Source of the DNA: Lutibacter citreus | GTDB lineage: Bacteria; Bacteroidota; Bacteroidia; Flavobacteriales; Flavobacteriaceae | Length of the DNA stretch: 64,000 nucleotides | Assembly (NCBI RefSeq): GCF_003260195.1 | Contig: NZ_QEIH01000003.1 | Location: 1-64,000 of the forward strand | Direction of reading: 5' to 3' | Shown: piece by piece, positions 1 to 7,292 of the stretch | How the letters are laid out: each line of letters opens with the position of its first letter | Position numbering within the stretch: position 1 is the first letter of the stretch | Position numbers and translations under genes: made by a program | Notes under the pieces: model-generated | Database searches by the model: none | What the model saw: only the letters and a program-made list of their open reading frames with translations | What the model was told of the DNA's origin: nothing

Positions 1-75
1 ATTATTCTTAGGAATCCGCTCACTTAATTGAAAGTTTGCAAACAATTTTTCTTGATATTCTTTCTTGCCTTGCAT
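1..75 (-). mobile_element. IS1182-family transposase, N-terminal fragment cut by window edge
   Basis: The minus strand reads 25 uninterrupted codons from an ATG at 75 to base 1, beginning MQGKKEYQEKLFANFQLSER. This matches my memory of the start of IS1182-family transposases, whose N-terminus continues towards a NFYRRL-type motif. A TTG and a TTAAATTTTG stretch just upstream on the minus strand (about 87-113) could be its promoter. The rest of the element lies outside the window, so completeness and terminal repeats cannot be judged. It borders the cassette-like array that follows. Confidence 0.6.
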
Positions 76-130
76 ACCATGAAAGTACAAAATTTAACCC
101 TTTTTTACAACTTTTTGGCTATATTTACTC

Positions 131-281
131 GTGTTTGTGCAACAGGCACATTGGGTATAAAAAATTGCTTAATTCAATAAAATAGAATGTTTCTAAAGCA
201 AAAAAACATAAATTTAAACATCGGAAAATTACGGTTTCAAACCCGCAACTTTTCTTACTCTAACCCTTTGGCAACATTAGA
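131..281 (+). repeat. attC-like palindromic intergenic repeat, copy A
   Basis: This is the first copy of a dispersed intergenic repeat. The outer ends are GTGCAACAGGCACA (138-151) and CCTTTGGCAACATT. The inner arms TATAAAAAATTGC (156-168) and GCAACTTTTCTTAC (245-258) are near-perfect reverse complements. The centre contains TTTAAACATCGGAAAAT, which recurs in copies B and E. The copy ends a few bases before the ATG at 285. Confidence 0.6.
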
Positions 282-284
282 CGA

Positions 285-1181
285 ATGACTGAAAAAGAAT
301 TAATAAAATACATTGATTTAATAGTAAAAAATATCGAGGACTTTGATTTTTTTAGTATCAACAATATCTTATTTGAACACATCAAACCGGAAACAAAACA
401 AGAAAAAGATGACTTCCTTGAATTAATTGAATCCATAAAACTTTTTGGAAAAAACAACGAACTATTTATAGTAAGAAATAAAGGTGGCTGGTTTAAATTG
501 ACAGAAAGAGGAAAAAGATTAAAACTCTCTAAAAATTCTTTTAAATCCTTTGAAAAATCCATAAACAAAAAAGAATGGTATAATGAAAATTGGATTGGAT
601 ATGTAATTGCTATTATCGTTTTTTTATTTACCATTTACCAATATGTTGACAACCGTAGTTTAAAGAATGAAATTAGCACTTTAAAAACTCAATATGAGAT
701 TTATAAAGATTCGACCTATCAATTGAATAAAAAACTGGTGAAATTTCAAACTGAAAGAGTAACTGAGGGTAATGAGGAAATTGTAGTATCTGATAAAAAA
801 CCTGACTGCGAATTAAAAACTCTTGTTACGATTAATTCTCTACTTAAAAATGGTAATGAATTGAATGACCAAAATTTTGAGAAATTCTTTACAAATATGA
901 GCACTGAATGTGCTAACAATGTTGAATATAGTCAATTTAACAATGAACTAATTTTTAAAACGTTAGAATCTAATCCTCAAAAATTTATTATATTTTTAAA
1001 TAGAGTTTCAAAGAAAAAGGAAATATTGGAGTTTGTACTCACTCAACTACGAAATCCAATACAAGATGGAATTGAATTAAATGAAATATACAGACAATTG
1101 AACAAAACGGAAACAGTAGATTATAAAACGAAAGAATTAGTTTTGAAATCCTTAAAAGAATCAATTGAAAAGAATAATTAA
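285..1181 (+). CDS. hypothetical single-pass membrane protein with winged-helix-like N-terminus and coiled coil
   Basis: This 298-residue protein has no function I can name. Residues about 1-95 are charged and helical and include a GGWFKLTERGKRL stretch typical of small winged-helix-like domains in Bacteroidota accessory proteins. One membrane segment spans about 103-121 (IGYVIAIIVFLFTIYQYV), followed by a predicted coiled coil (about 122-155) and a soluble helical C-terminal region with two lone cysteines. It stands alone between repeat copies A and B, and its TAA stop forms the first bases of copy B. I infer an accessory cassette gene, but toxin, defence or regulatory roles cannot be told apart from the sequence. 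Confidence 0.75.
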   Translation: MTEKELIKYIDLIVKNIEDFDFFSINNILFEHIKPETKQEKDDFLELIESIKLFGKNNELFIVRNKGGWFKLTERGKRLKLSKNSFKSFEKSINKKEWYNENWIGYVIAIIVFLFTIYQYVDNRSLKNEISTLKTQYEIYKDSTYQLNKKLVKFQTERVTEGNEEIVVSDKKPDCELKTLVTINSLLKNGNELNDQNFEKFFTNMSTECANNVEYSQFNNELIFKTLESNPQKFIIFLNRVSKKKEILEFVLTQLRNPIQDGIELNEIYRQLNKTETVDYKTKELVLKSLKESIEKNN

Positions 1182-1320
1182 CGTTGCACAACAATGCACA
1201 TAAAAATAGCTCCATTTAGTAAAATAGAATGTTTCTAAAACAAAAAAATATTAATTTTAAACATCGGAAAATATCGTTTTCAAAAACGCTACTTTTCATG
1301 TACTAAACCGTTGTAGTGTG
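1179..1320 (+). repeat. attC-like palindromic intergenic repeat, copy B
   Basis: This is the best preserved copy. It opens with TAACGTTGCACAAC, which supplies the stop codon of the preceding gene, and closes with AAACCGTTGTAGTGTG. The inner arms CACATAAAAATAGC (1197-1210) and GCTACTTTTCATGTA (1288-1302) are imperfect reverse complements. The outer CACAAC and GTTGTAG are complementary too, recalling the R''/R' boxes (AAC...GTT) of integron attC sites. It shares AGAATGTTTCTAAA and the TTTAAACATCGGAAAAT core with copy A. Confidence 0.65.
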
Positions 1321-1348
1321 TAAAAAAACAATATAGAAATACCTAAAC

Positions 1349-1381
1349 GAAATTTTACCATACAATTATCGGTAAAATTTC
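1349..1381. promoter_or_regulatory. 11-bp perfect inverted repeat upstream of the DUF1826 gene
   Basis: GAAATTTTACC (1349-1359) and GGTAAAATTTC (1371-1381) are perfect reverse complements separated by 11 bases, about 65 bp before the ATG at 1446. The symmetry could be an operator or an RNA hairpin. DUF1826 genes in proteobacteria are often zinc-regulated (Zur), and the arms begin and end like a Zur box (GAAAT...ATTTC), but the 33-bp span is longer than the classical 23-bp box. The Zur link is therefore only a suggestion. Confidence 0.3.
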
Positions 1382-1445
1382 AATTAAGAGATTTTGAAAA
1401 CTGGATAATACAACTTTTATTAAATAGTTTAGACTTATACTTATT

Positions 1446-2144
1446 ATGAAAAATATATCTCATACAGAGAATCAAATTCAATGCGTCTCTAATTTTCAAG
1501 ACTTTGTTTCCGCTTCTTTTCATGGGGTAATTAATACGATTTGTTGGAATCGTAAACTAGAAGGTGATTTTTCTGAGATTGTTAACCAGTTAGAGTTAAA
1601 CGAAAATATAGCCGAACTTCAACCAAATGAGCTTCTTGAACTTAAGTTGAGTGAACAGGGGCAGCTTGCTCGTGAAATTCTATTAAAGGATTTAGAGACC
1701 TTGAAAGCTCTAGGTGCATCTCCAACACTTAATCTAATTAAGTTTTATGATAGAGATGATAGCTACCCGTTTTTTCCAACAGATGTTTATTCTTTTCATG
1801 TAGATCGCTCTCCTATACCAATCGACACTTTTTTATGCACTTACTATGGCGAGTGTACTGAAATATTGCCAAATTCACAAGCCAAACAAAAAGTACTTGT
1901 TCCCGAAATACGTGAAGAACTTAAAAAAATTTATAGTGGAGCAGAGGAAGATTTTGAATCATTTTTAAGTGAAAATTTCTTTGATTTACACTATCTGGCT
2001 AAGCCTAAGGCACTGCCAATAAAATTAGGTTTAGGGCACTTGTACAGATTGGCTATTGAGCATCCTAAAAGTAAAGTCCTCCCTTGCCTTCATCGTGCAC
2101 CAATGGAAAAAAGTGGACAGAAAAGGTTGTTGTTAATCTGTTAA
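1446..2144 (+). CDS. DUF1826-like protein
   Basis: The 232-residue protein resembles the DUF1826 family, seen in proteobacteria among zinc-starvation genes and without a known reaction. The clearest match is the C-terminal half: FHVDRSPIPIDTFLCTYYG (about residues 118-136), a conserved TEIL stretch, then a late CLHRAP and a run ending in RLLLIC. The H-x-D followed by a distal histidine and arginine is the spacing seen in cupin and double-stranded beta-helix metal sites such as Fe(II)/2-oxoglutarate oxygenases, so a metal-binding fold is plausible but unproven. No signal peptide or membrane segment is present, so it is probably cytoplasmic. It is flanked by repeats B and C as a single-gene unit with a possible operator at 1349-1381. 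Confidence 0.55.
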   Translation: MKNISHTENQIQCVSNFQDFVSASFHGVINTICWNRKLEGDFSEIVNQLELNENIAELQPNELLELKLSEQGQLAREILLKDLETLKALGASPTLNLIKFYDRDDSYPFFPTDVYSFHVDRSPIPIDTFLCTYYGECTEILPNSQAKQKVLVPEIREELKKIYSGAEEDFESFLSENFFDLHYLAKPKALPIKLGLGHLYRLAIEHPKSKVLPCLHRAPMEKSGQKRLLLIC

Positions 2145-2165
2145 TGGAGATTGAAATATACTCAT

Positions 2166-2300
2166 ATTAACTATAAACAAAATTGCTTAATTCAATAAAA
2201 TGGAATAATTTTTAACTTAAAAAATATTAAATTTAACAAACAAAACTGCGTTTTCAAAAACGCAACTTTCTTTGCGCTAATCCTTTAGGTATTCATTATG
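2166..2300 (+). repeat. attC-like palindromic intergenic repeat, copy C
   Basis: The inner arms ATAAACAAAATTGC (2173-2186) and GCAACTTTCTTTGCGC (2262-2277) are imperfect reverse complements. ATTGCTTAATTCAATAAAAT is identical over 20 bases to copy A. The right end, CTAATCCTTTAGGTATTCAT, matches the CCTTTGGCAACATT end of copy A, and the outer left end is eroded. It lies between the DUF1826 gene and the thioredoxin-like lipoprotein gene. Confidence 0.55.
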
Positions 2301-2380
2301 AAACGAACGAACTATAATTTAGACAACGGAATTTGAGGAATTAAATGAAAATATTTTTAACATAAAAAAATAATTGCACT

Positions 2381-3490
2381 ATGAAAAATTTTGAAATGAA
2401 ACGAATTTATAACCTTTTAGTTTTATTTACTTTAATACTTTTTAGTTGTAATTTTACTCAAGACAAAAAATCTAATTCTAACACTGCAAATTCCTTAAAG
2501 TTAACCGGAACTATTGAGAATTTAAAAGGCAGCCTAACAGTTGTCTTAACTAAAATGGATAGTAGAAATTTTTATGGTAAAAGTATTGATTCTACTTTAT
2601 CATTAAATGGCTCATTTGAACTGAAAATTGAGATTAATGAACCAAGTGAATATATGATTATTGATTACAAGAATAAGGTTGCCAAAAGAAATTATCTGTG
2701 GCTTGAGAATGGTGATATATCAATAACTGGGAATTTTGACGATTTTGAAAATGCTAAAATCAGTGGGTCAAAACTAACAGAATTATCTGAAAAATACTTT
2801 AAGATTGTTGAGAAATATAATAGTCAAATGAAAAAAGGTGAAATTGAGTATAAAGATTTTCAAAAAGGAATGTTTAAAGAGAGATTAGATTTCCTATTTC
2901 AACATCCTAATAATATAGTTTCATTAACCAACTTATTAGGTTTCACCAATAATGTATCAAAAGACAGTCTACAATTATTTTATTCTAAACTTGATGACGA
3001 ACTTCAAAATTCAAAAAATGGGATTGCACTAAAAAATAGTTTTGAAATTCAAAAAATTAAAGAAGGAGAACAATTTATAGATATAAATGCAAAAGATTTA
3101 GAAGGGAATATAGTAAAAATTTCAGATTTTAAAGGGAAAGTTATTGTTTTAGATTTCTGGGCTATTTGGTGTCATTATTGTCACGAACAGAATAAAGAAG
3201 AATTTCCAAAACTAAAAGAAAAATACAAGGATAAAGACTTTGTAATAATTAGTTATTCTGTTGATGTAGATAAAAAAGATTGGGAAAAATCAACGAAATC
3301 TGATAACATTGATTGGATAAATATTCCAAATTTACAAGGTGTTTCAGACAAAGTTGTAACTCAATATGGAGTTCAAGGTTATCCAACTAGTTTTATAATC
3401 GGTAAAGATGGGAAAATCCTAAAAAAAATAAAAGGATATCAGTATAATGCTCTTGAAACAGAATTGGATAAAATATTTAATCTAAAGTAG
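2381..3490 (+). CDS. DUF4369/thioredoxin-like (TlpA-type) lipoprotein
   Basis: This 369-residue envelope thiol-disulfide protein carries a lipoprotein signal ending in LFSC, with Cys23 as the lipid anchor. A DUF4369 domain covers about residues 38-135, a helical linker follows, and an AhpC/TSA-TlpA thioredoxin fold covers about 225-369. The active site is WCHYC, with Cys264 and Cys267, and a cis-proline region (GYPTSFI) sits downstream. Family members are common in Bacteroidota and reduce or exchange disulfides in the periplasm. The substrate here is unknown. Met6 is an alternative start with a better-sized signal peptide. The gene stands alone between repeats C and D. Confidence 0.85.
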   Translation: MKNFEMKRIYNLLVLFTLILFSCNFTQDKKSNSNTANSLKLTGTIENLKGSLTVVLTKMDSRNFYGKSIDSTLSLNGSFELKIEINEPSEYMIIDYKNKVAKRNYLWLENGDISITGNFDDFENAKISGSKLTELSEKYFKIVEKYNSQMKKGEIEYKDFQKGMFKERLDFLFQHPNNIVSLTNLLGFTNNVSKDSLQLFYSKLDDELQNSKNGIALKNSFEIQKIKEGEQFIDINAKDLEGNIVKISDFKGKVIVLDFWAIWCHYCHEQNKEEFPKLKEKYKDKDFVIISYSVDVDKKDWEKSTKSDNIDWINIPNLQGVSDKVVTQYGVQGYPTSFIIGKDGKILKKIKGYQYNALETELDKIFNLK

Positions 3491-3504
3491 CAAGATAAAC
3501 TACT

Positions 3505-3650
3505 TACTATACATCATAAAATTTATGCTTACATTTAAACTAATTAAAACGTCAAACATTCAACAAACAATTTGCTACGCCCGAATAATCTCCGATTTTC
3601 AGGTGTCACAAATTTTATATTAGCCCTTTAGCGGCAATTAAAAAACATGC
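3505..3650 (+). repeat. attC-like intergenic repeat, copy D (degenerate)
   Basis: The position and right end agree with the other copies: TTAGCCCTTTAGCGGCAATT corresponds to the CTAACCCTTTGGCAACATT end of copy A. The rest has drifted and the arms are only weakly complementary. I include it because it falls in the expected place between two single-gene units. Confidence 0.35.
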
Positions 3651-3665
3651 TACATAATTAACCGA

Positions 3666-4370
3666 ATGAAAAAACAAAATGATTTAGAAAATTGTAAAAA
3701 TAAAATAAGTGAAAATCATTATTCTGGTTTTAGTAATCCCAAAGAGTTAAAAAGGATTGACGGAAAGTATATTATATCTGAAATTGGAAGTGTTTTAAAC
3801 TTTGAAAAAGGAATTTTATATACCATAAAAAAATTATTAATTAAACCAGGAATTACAATTAGAAAATTTATTACTGAAGATAGAACTCGTCTTGTAAAAC
3901 CAGTCTTTTTTATCATTATTTGCTCTTTAATTTATACAGTCTTTAGACAATTATTACATTTTAAAGATGATTACCTATATTTTAATAATTCAAATCCATC
4001 ATTTACAACAACTATTTCTATATGGATTAAAAATAATTATGGTTACGGAAATTTAATCATATCAGTTTTTATTGCATTTTGGACTAAATTATTATTTAAA
4101 AAGTATAAATATAATTTTTATGAATTACTAATTCTATTATGTTATGTAATGGGAATTGGGATGTTGATTTTGACTGTTTTTGGTATAATTGAAGGATTAA
4201 TAAAATTAAAAGTTGTTCAATTTGGAAGTATGATTTTTGTTATATATTATACTTGGGCTATTGGACAATTCTTTGATAAGAAAAAATACATAAATTATTT
4301 TAAAGCATTCCTTTATTTTAGGTTTATTAACATTTACAATTGGAATATTATTGACCGGAAATTTAATTGA
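3666..4370 (+). CDS. DUF3667 membrane protein, C-terminus frameshifted
   Basis: The protein matches DUF3667 well, including RIDGKYIISEI, the KGILYTIKKLLIKPG stretch and a following KPVFFIIICSLIYTV membrane segment. About four membrane segments are visible. Two things are odd. The N-terminal zinc-ribbon cysteines usual for the family are lost: Cys9 remains but the later pair reads HYSGFSN. Near 4317-4320 a run of four T appears to carry one extra base. Skipping it gives the hydrophobic ending LGLLTFTIGILLTGN and a stop at 4381-4383, whereas the frame as written ends in non-membrane residues at 4370. This is either a young frameshift or a sequencing error. The family's function is unknown. Confidence 0.75.
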   Translation: MKKQNDLENCKNKISENHYSGFSNPKELKRIDGKYIISEIGSVLNFEKGILYTIKKLLIKPGITIRKFITEDRTRLVKPVFFIIICSLIYTVFRQLLHFKDDYLYFNNSNPSFTTTISIWIKNNYGYGNLIISVFIAFWTKLLFKKYKYNFYELLILLCYVMGIGMLILTVFGIIEGLIKLKVVQFGSMIFVIYYTWAIGQFFDKKKYINYFKAFLYFRFINIYNWNIIDRKFN

Positions 4371-4383
4371 TTTAATCATATAA

Positions 4384-4521
4384 ATAACAACAGCTATCAC
4401 CTCATTTGAAAAATAGCTAAATTCAATAAATTTGATTGATTCAGAAATAAAAAAATATGAATTTTAAACATTGGAAAATTGAGATTTATACTTGCCATAT
4501 TTAAATACGTTGGTAGTATGC
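4384..4521 (+). repeat. attC-like palindromic intergenic repeat, copy E
   Basis: The copy begins AACAACAGCTATCACC and ends AAATACGTTGGTAGTATG, the latter close to the AAACCGTTGTAGTGTG end of copy B. The core TTTTAAACATTGGAAAATT (4462-4480) differs from copies A and B by one base over the shared stretch. AGCTAAATTCAATAAA matches the left interior of copy A. It separates the DUF3667 and PLP decarboxylase genes. Confidence 0.55.
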
Positions 4522-4546
4522 AAAATAGACAATTGAATTAAATAGG

Positions 4547-5950
4547 ATGAATAAACAATTAAAAACTGACTTATTAAATATTGAAGATTTATTAGAAGTA
4601 GTAAAACTTCAAGGAATTGATTTTTTAGTACAACTTTCTAATAGGTCTACTTCTACTAAACAAAATGTTAAAATAGATGAAACCCTTAATGATGTTGGAA
4701 TTGGCGGATTAAATACCTTAAAATTATTCAATGATAAATTTGAAAAATTAATTAACAGTTCAACAGGACCAAGATATTGGGGATTTGTTACGGGAGGCTC
4801 AACACCAGCATCAATTATAGGTGATTGGCTAACAACAATTTATGACCAGAACACAAAAACGGCAAAAGGACAAGGTGATTTATCTGCAACTATAGAATTA
4901 GAAACCATCAATTTGCTTTTAGATCTTTTTAATTTGCCGAACGACTTTTTAGGAGGATTTGTTACAGGAGCAACAATGTCTAACTTTACTTGTTTGGCGG
5001 TTGCAAGACAATGGTTTGGCAAACAATTAGGGAAAGATTTTGCAAAAGAAGGCATTACGGAGAAAATTAATATTTTTTCTGCAACACCACATTCTTCAAC
5101 CATAAAATCGTTGTCAATGTTAGGTGTTGGAAGCAATAATATTGAAAACCTAAAAGTAACAAAAGGGAATAGAGAAAGCATTGATATTGAATATCTGAAG
5201 CAAAAGATTAGTGCATTAAATGGGCAACCTTTTGTACTTATTACAAGTGGAGGAACGGTTAACACCGTTGATTATGATGATTTTGAAGCTATTGCAAAAC
5301 TTAAAGAAGAATATAATTTCTGGTGGCATATAGATGCTGCTTTTGGAGCATTTGCAGCCTGTTCGCCTAAATACAGGTACTTATTAAGCGGTTGGGAAAC
5401 TGCAGATAGCATAACAATTGATTGTCACAAATGGCTAAATGTTCCTTATGAAAATGCCTTTTTCTTAGTGAAAGAAAAGCATAAGATTTTGCAAACAGAA
5501 ACTTTTCAAAATTCAAATGCTCCTTATTTAGGTGATCCTTTGGGAAATTTTAGTTATCTAAATTTTTTACCCGAAAATTCAAGACGATTAAAAGCATTAC
5601 CTGTTTGGTTTTCATTAAAAGCGTATGGGAAAAAAGGCTATCAAGATATTGTTGAAAACGCTATTGAAGTTGCCAATTATTTTGGACAGTTTATAGAAAA
5701 TAATGAATATTTTGAATTGTTAGCTCCAGTAAGGCTAAATACCGTGTGTTTTACATTAAGCGGAGAAGAAAACCAACACAAAGTATTCAACTTTCTAACA
5801 AATTTGAATGATACAGGTAAAGTATTTATGTCACCAACGCTTTATAAAGGGCAAAAAGGTATAAGAGCTGCTTTTGTAAATTGGCGAACATCAAATGATG
5901 ATATTAACATTGTTACAAAAGAAATGATTAAATTAATAATGACTGAATAA
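4547..5950 (+). CDS. PLP-dependent group II amino-acid decarboxylase
   Basis: The 467-residue protein is a group II pyridoxal-phosphate decarboxylase, the family of aspartate, glutamate, tyrosine and aromatic amino-acid decarboxylases. Visible landmarks are His182 in ATPHSSTIKS (ring stacking), HIDAAFGA with Asp263 (pyridine nitrogen), and the Schiff-base lysine Lys295 in DCHKWLN. A conserved TGGST stretch lies at about 82-86. It is cytoplasmic and full length for the family. Substrate cannot be read from these motifs. It is the last gene of the five-gene cassette-like run, with copy E before and copy F after. Confidence 0.88.
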   Translation: MNKQLKTDLLNIEDLLEVVKLQGIDFLVQLSNRSTSTKQNVKIDETLNDVGIGGLNTLKLFNDKFEKLINSSTGPRYWGFVTGGSTPASIIGDWLTTIYDQNTKTAKGQGDLSATIELETINLLLDLFNLPNDFLGGFVTGATMSNFTCLAVARQWFGKQLGKDFAKEGITEKINIFSATPHSSTIKSLSMLGVGSNNIENLKVTKGNRESIDIEYLKQKISALNGQPFVLITSGGTVNTVDYDDFEAIAKLKEEYNFWWHIDAAFGAFAACSPKYRYLLSGWETADSITIDCHKWLNVPYENAFFLVKEKHKILQTETFQNSNAPYLGDPLGNFSYLNFLPENSRRLKALPVWFSLKAYGKKGYQDIVENAIEVANYFGQFIENNEYFELLAPVRLNTVCFTLSGEENQHKVFNFLTNLNDTGKVFMSPTLYKGQKGIRAAFVNWRTSNDDINIVTKEMIKLIMTE

Positions 5951-6060
5951 AATGTGTGCTGCTAACACCTTATAAAATTAATTGCTGGTAAAAGGCAATT
6001 CACGAAAGTTCGTAAGTACTTTCTACCTATAATATATTTGCTAACTTAAGTTGAAAACTC
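5951..6060 (+). repeat. related intergenic repeat, copy F (different subfamily), and the remaining gap to 6322
   Basis: Directly after the decarboxylase stop comes GTGTGCTGCTAACACC, then an AAATTAATTGCTGG stretch, a small GAAAGTTCGTAAGTACTTTC symmetry and TATTTGCTAACTTAAG. I recognise this as a type of sequence frequent after accessory genes in flavobacterial genomes. It has the same logic as copies A-E (outer end, AATTGC arm) but another interior. The right half is missing or eroded. The remaining bases up to 6322 are AT-rich, and I see nothing else in them. Confidence 0.4.
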
Positions 6061-6322
6061 GAAAGAATTAAATCAATTCTCTTCAATCAAAAAATATCTG
6101 ATTTTCCAATGATACCAATCTTATAAAACGGGTGATCTTTAATTAAATTCAAAAATTTCAGCAATTGAATTATTCCATTTAGCCCTAAAAAGTATTTTTT
6201 TACCTTTACAAAAATTGCGAAATACAGCAACAGTTAAGTATGTTAAAATAATATTACTAAATGTAAGTTTAATAATTTTATAATTAGTTGTAAGCAATTT
6301 AAAAACATTCCTCAAATAAAAT

Positions 6323-7207
6323 ATGAAAATCTACCAGCAGATTGCAGACTTACTAAAAGACTTAAACGTAAAAAGCACGTCTATAGATCCTAATTTTCAT
6401 ATTTTTAAATTTAATGAAACGGCAAACATATCTAAAGATGCTTTAAACCCACATGTTAAAACATTTTTTACCATAGATTTTTATGCTAACAACCAATCTG
6501 AAAGACAAATAGGAGCAACAAAAGTAGAAGATTTAACCAATACTATTGCTTTTAATTCCCCTTTACAATTATTTTCGGTACAGACTTTTGAGGGGAAACC
6601 AGGAACAGAGGGATATTCGCTACTTTTTAGTTCTGATTTTTTTGAACCAAATAAACATCAATACGAAATTCAACACGAGTACCCTTACTTTAAGCTAAAT
6701 TCTAGTCCGTCGTATAAATTAATACAAACAGATTTACCTTTAATTAAAAATTTATTTGATACCATTTATGAGGAATTTCATAAAAATGATACTCATAAGG
6801 TAGAATTAGTGCGGTCTTACCTTATTGTATTGTTATTACAAATAAAACGTGTTGTTGGTAATGCTAGCGGAATTATAAAATTAAAACGTTATCAAGAAAT
6901 TACAGCTGATTTTGAAGAGTTAATACTTAAAGAAACTGCCAAATTTAAAACCATTGCAGCCTATGCTGAAAAACTAAATATTACACCTATTTACTTATCT
7001 GAATGTGTAAAAAAAACTACCGGTTTAACCTCTAAAAAAGTATTGTCTAATTATATGACTTTACGCGCCAAAGCCTTATTGCAACAAACTACCAAGTCTG
7101 TAGCCGAAATAGGATACAATATGGGTTTTGATGAACCTACCAATTTTATAAAATTTTTTAAAAACAACGAAGGTATTACGCCTGCTGCTTTTAGAAAACT
7201 ACCTTAA
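6323..7207 (+). CDS. AraC-family transcriptional regulator
   Basis: The 294-residue protein has an N-terminal cupin-like sensor region (about 25-150) and a C-terminal AraC-type double helix-turn-helix (about 195-292). The first helix-turn-helix includes YAEKLNITPIYLSECVK and the second ends with GFDEPTNFIKFFKNNEGITP and FRK, the family signature. It precedes and probably activates the MFS transporter gene 85 bp downstream, whose TAnnTTTG element lacks a well-spaced upstream TTG, as expected for an activator-dependent promoter. The inducer is unknown. Confidence 0.88.
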   Translation: MKIYQQIADLLKDLNVKSTSIDPNFHIFKFNETANISKDALNPHVKTFFTIDFYANNQSERQIGATKVEDLTNTIAFNSPLQLFSVQTFEGKPGTEGYSLLFSSDFFEPNKHQYEIQHEYPYFKLNSSPSYKLIQTDLPLIKNLFDTIYEEFHKNDTHKVELVRSYLIVLLLQIKRVVGNASGIIKLKRYQEITADFEELILKETAKFKTIAAYAEKLNITPIYLSECVKKTTGLTSKKVLSNYMTLRAKALLQQTTKSVAEIGYNMGFDEPTNFIKFFKNNEGITPAAFRKLP

Positions 7208-7259
7208 AAAGTATCATTTTCTCTAAAATACTCACCTTAAATACCGTTGTGTTCTGAGC

Positions 7260-7267
7260 TAATTTTG
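7260..7267 (+). promoter_or_regulatory. putative -7 promoter element (TAATTTTG) of the MFS gene
   Basis: TAATTTTG fits the Bacteroidota -7 consensus TAnnTTTG and would start transcription about 20 bases before the ATG at 7293. The only nearby TTG (7247-7249) is about 10 bp away, too close for a normal -33 box. Control by the AraC regulator encoded upstream is a reasonable inference. Confidence 0.4.
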
Positions 7268-7292
7268 CCCCTTACTAAATTAGAAAATCACA

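Noticed and set aside
260-634. Open frame of 124 codons on the minus strand opposite the first gene
   Set aside because: Its translation is low-complexity F/S/I/K, a shadow of the AT-rich coding strand. Similar antisense frames elsewhere (for example 4840-5265, 8657-9037, 57759-58100) were rejected for the same reason.
131-6060. A classical integron
   Set aside because: No integrase gene or attI is visible in the window and the repeat boxes do not match the standard attC consensus. I therefore describe the array only as cassette-like.
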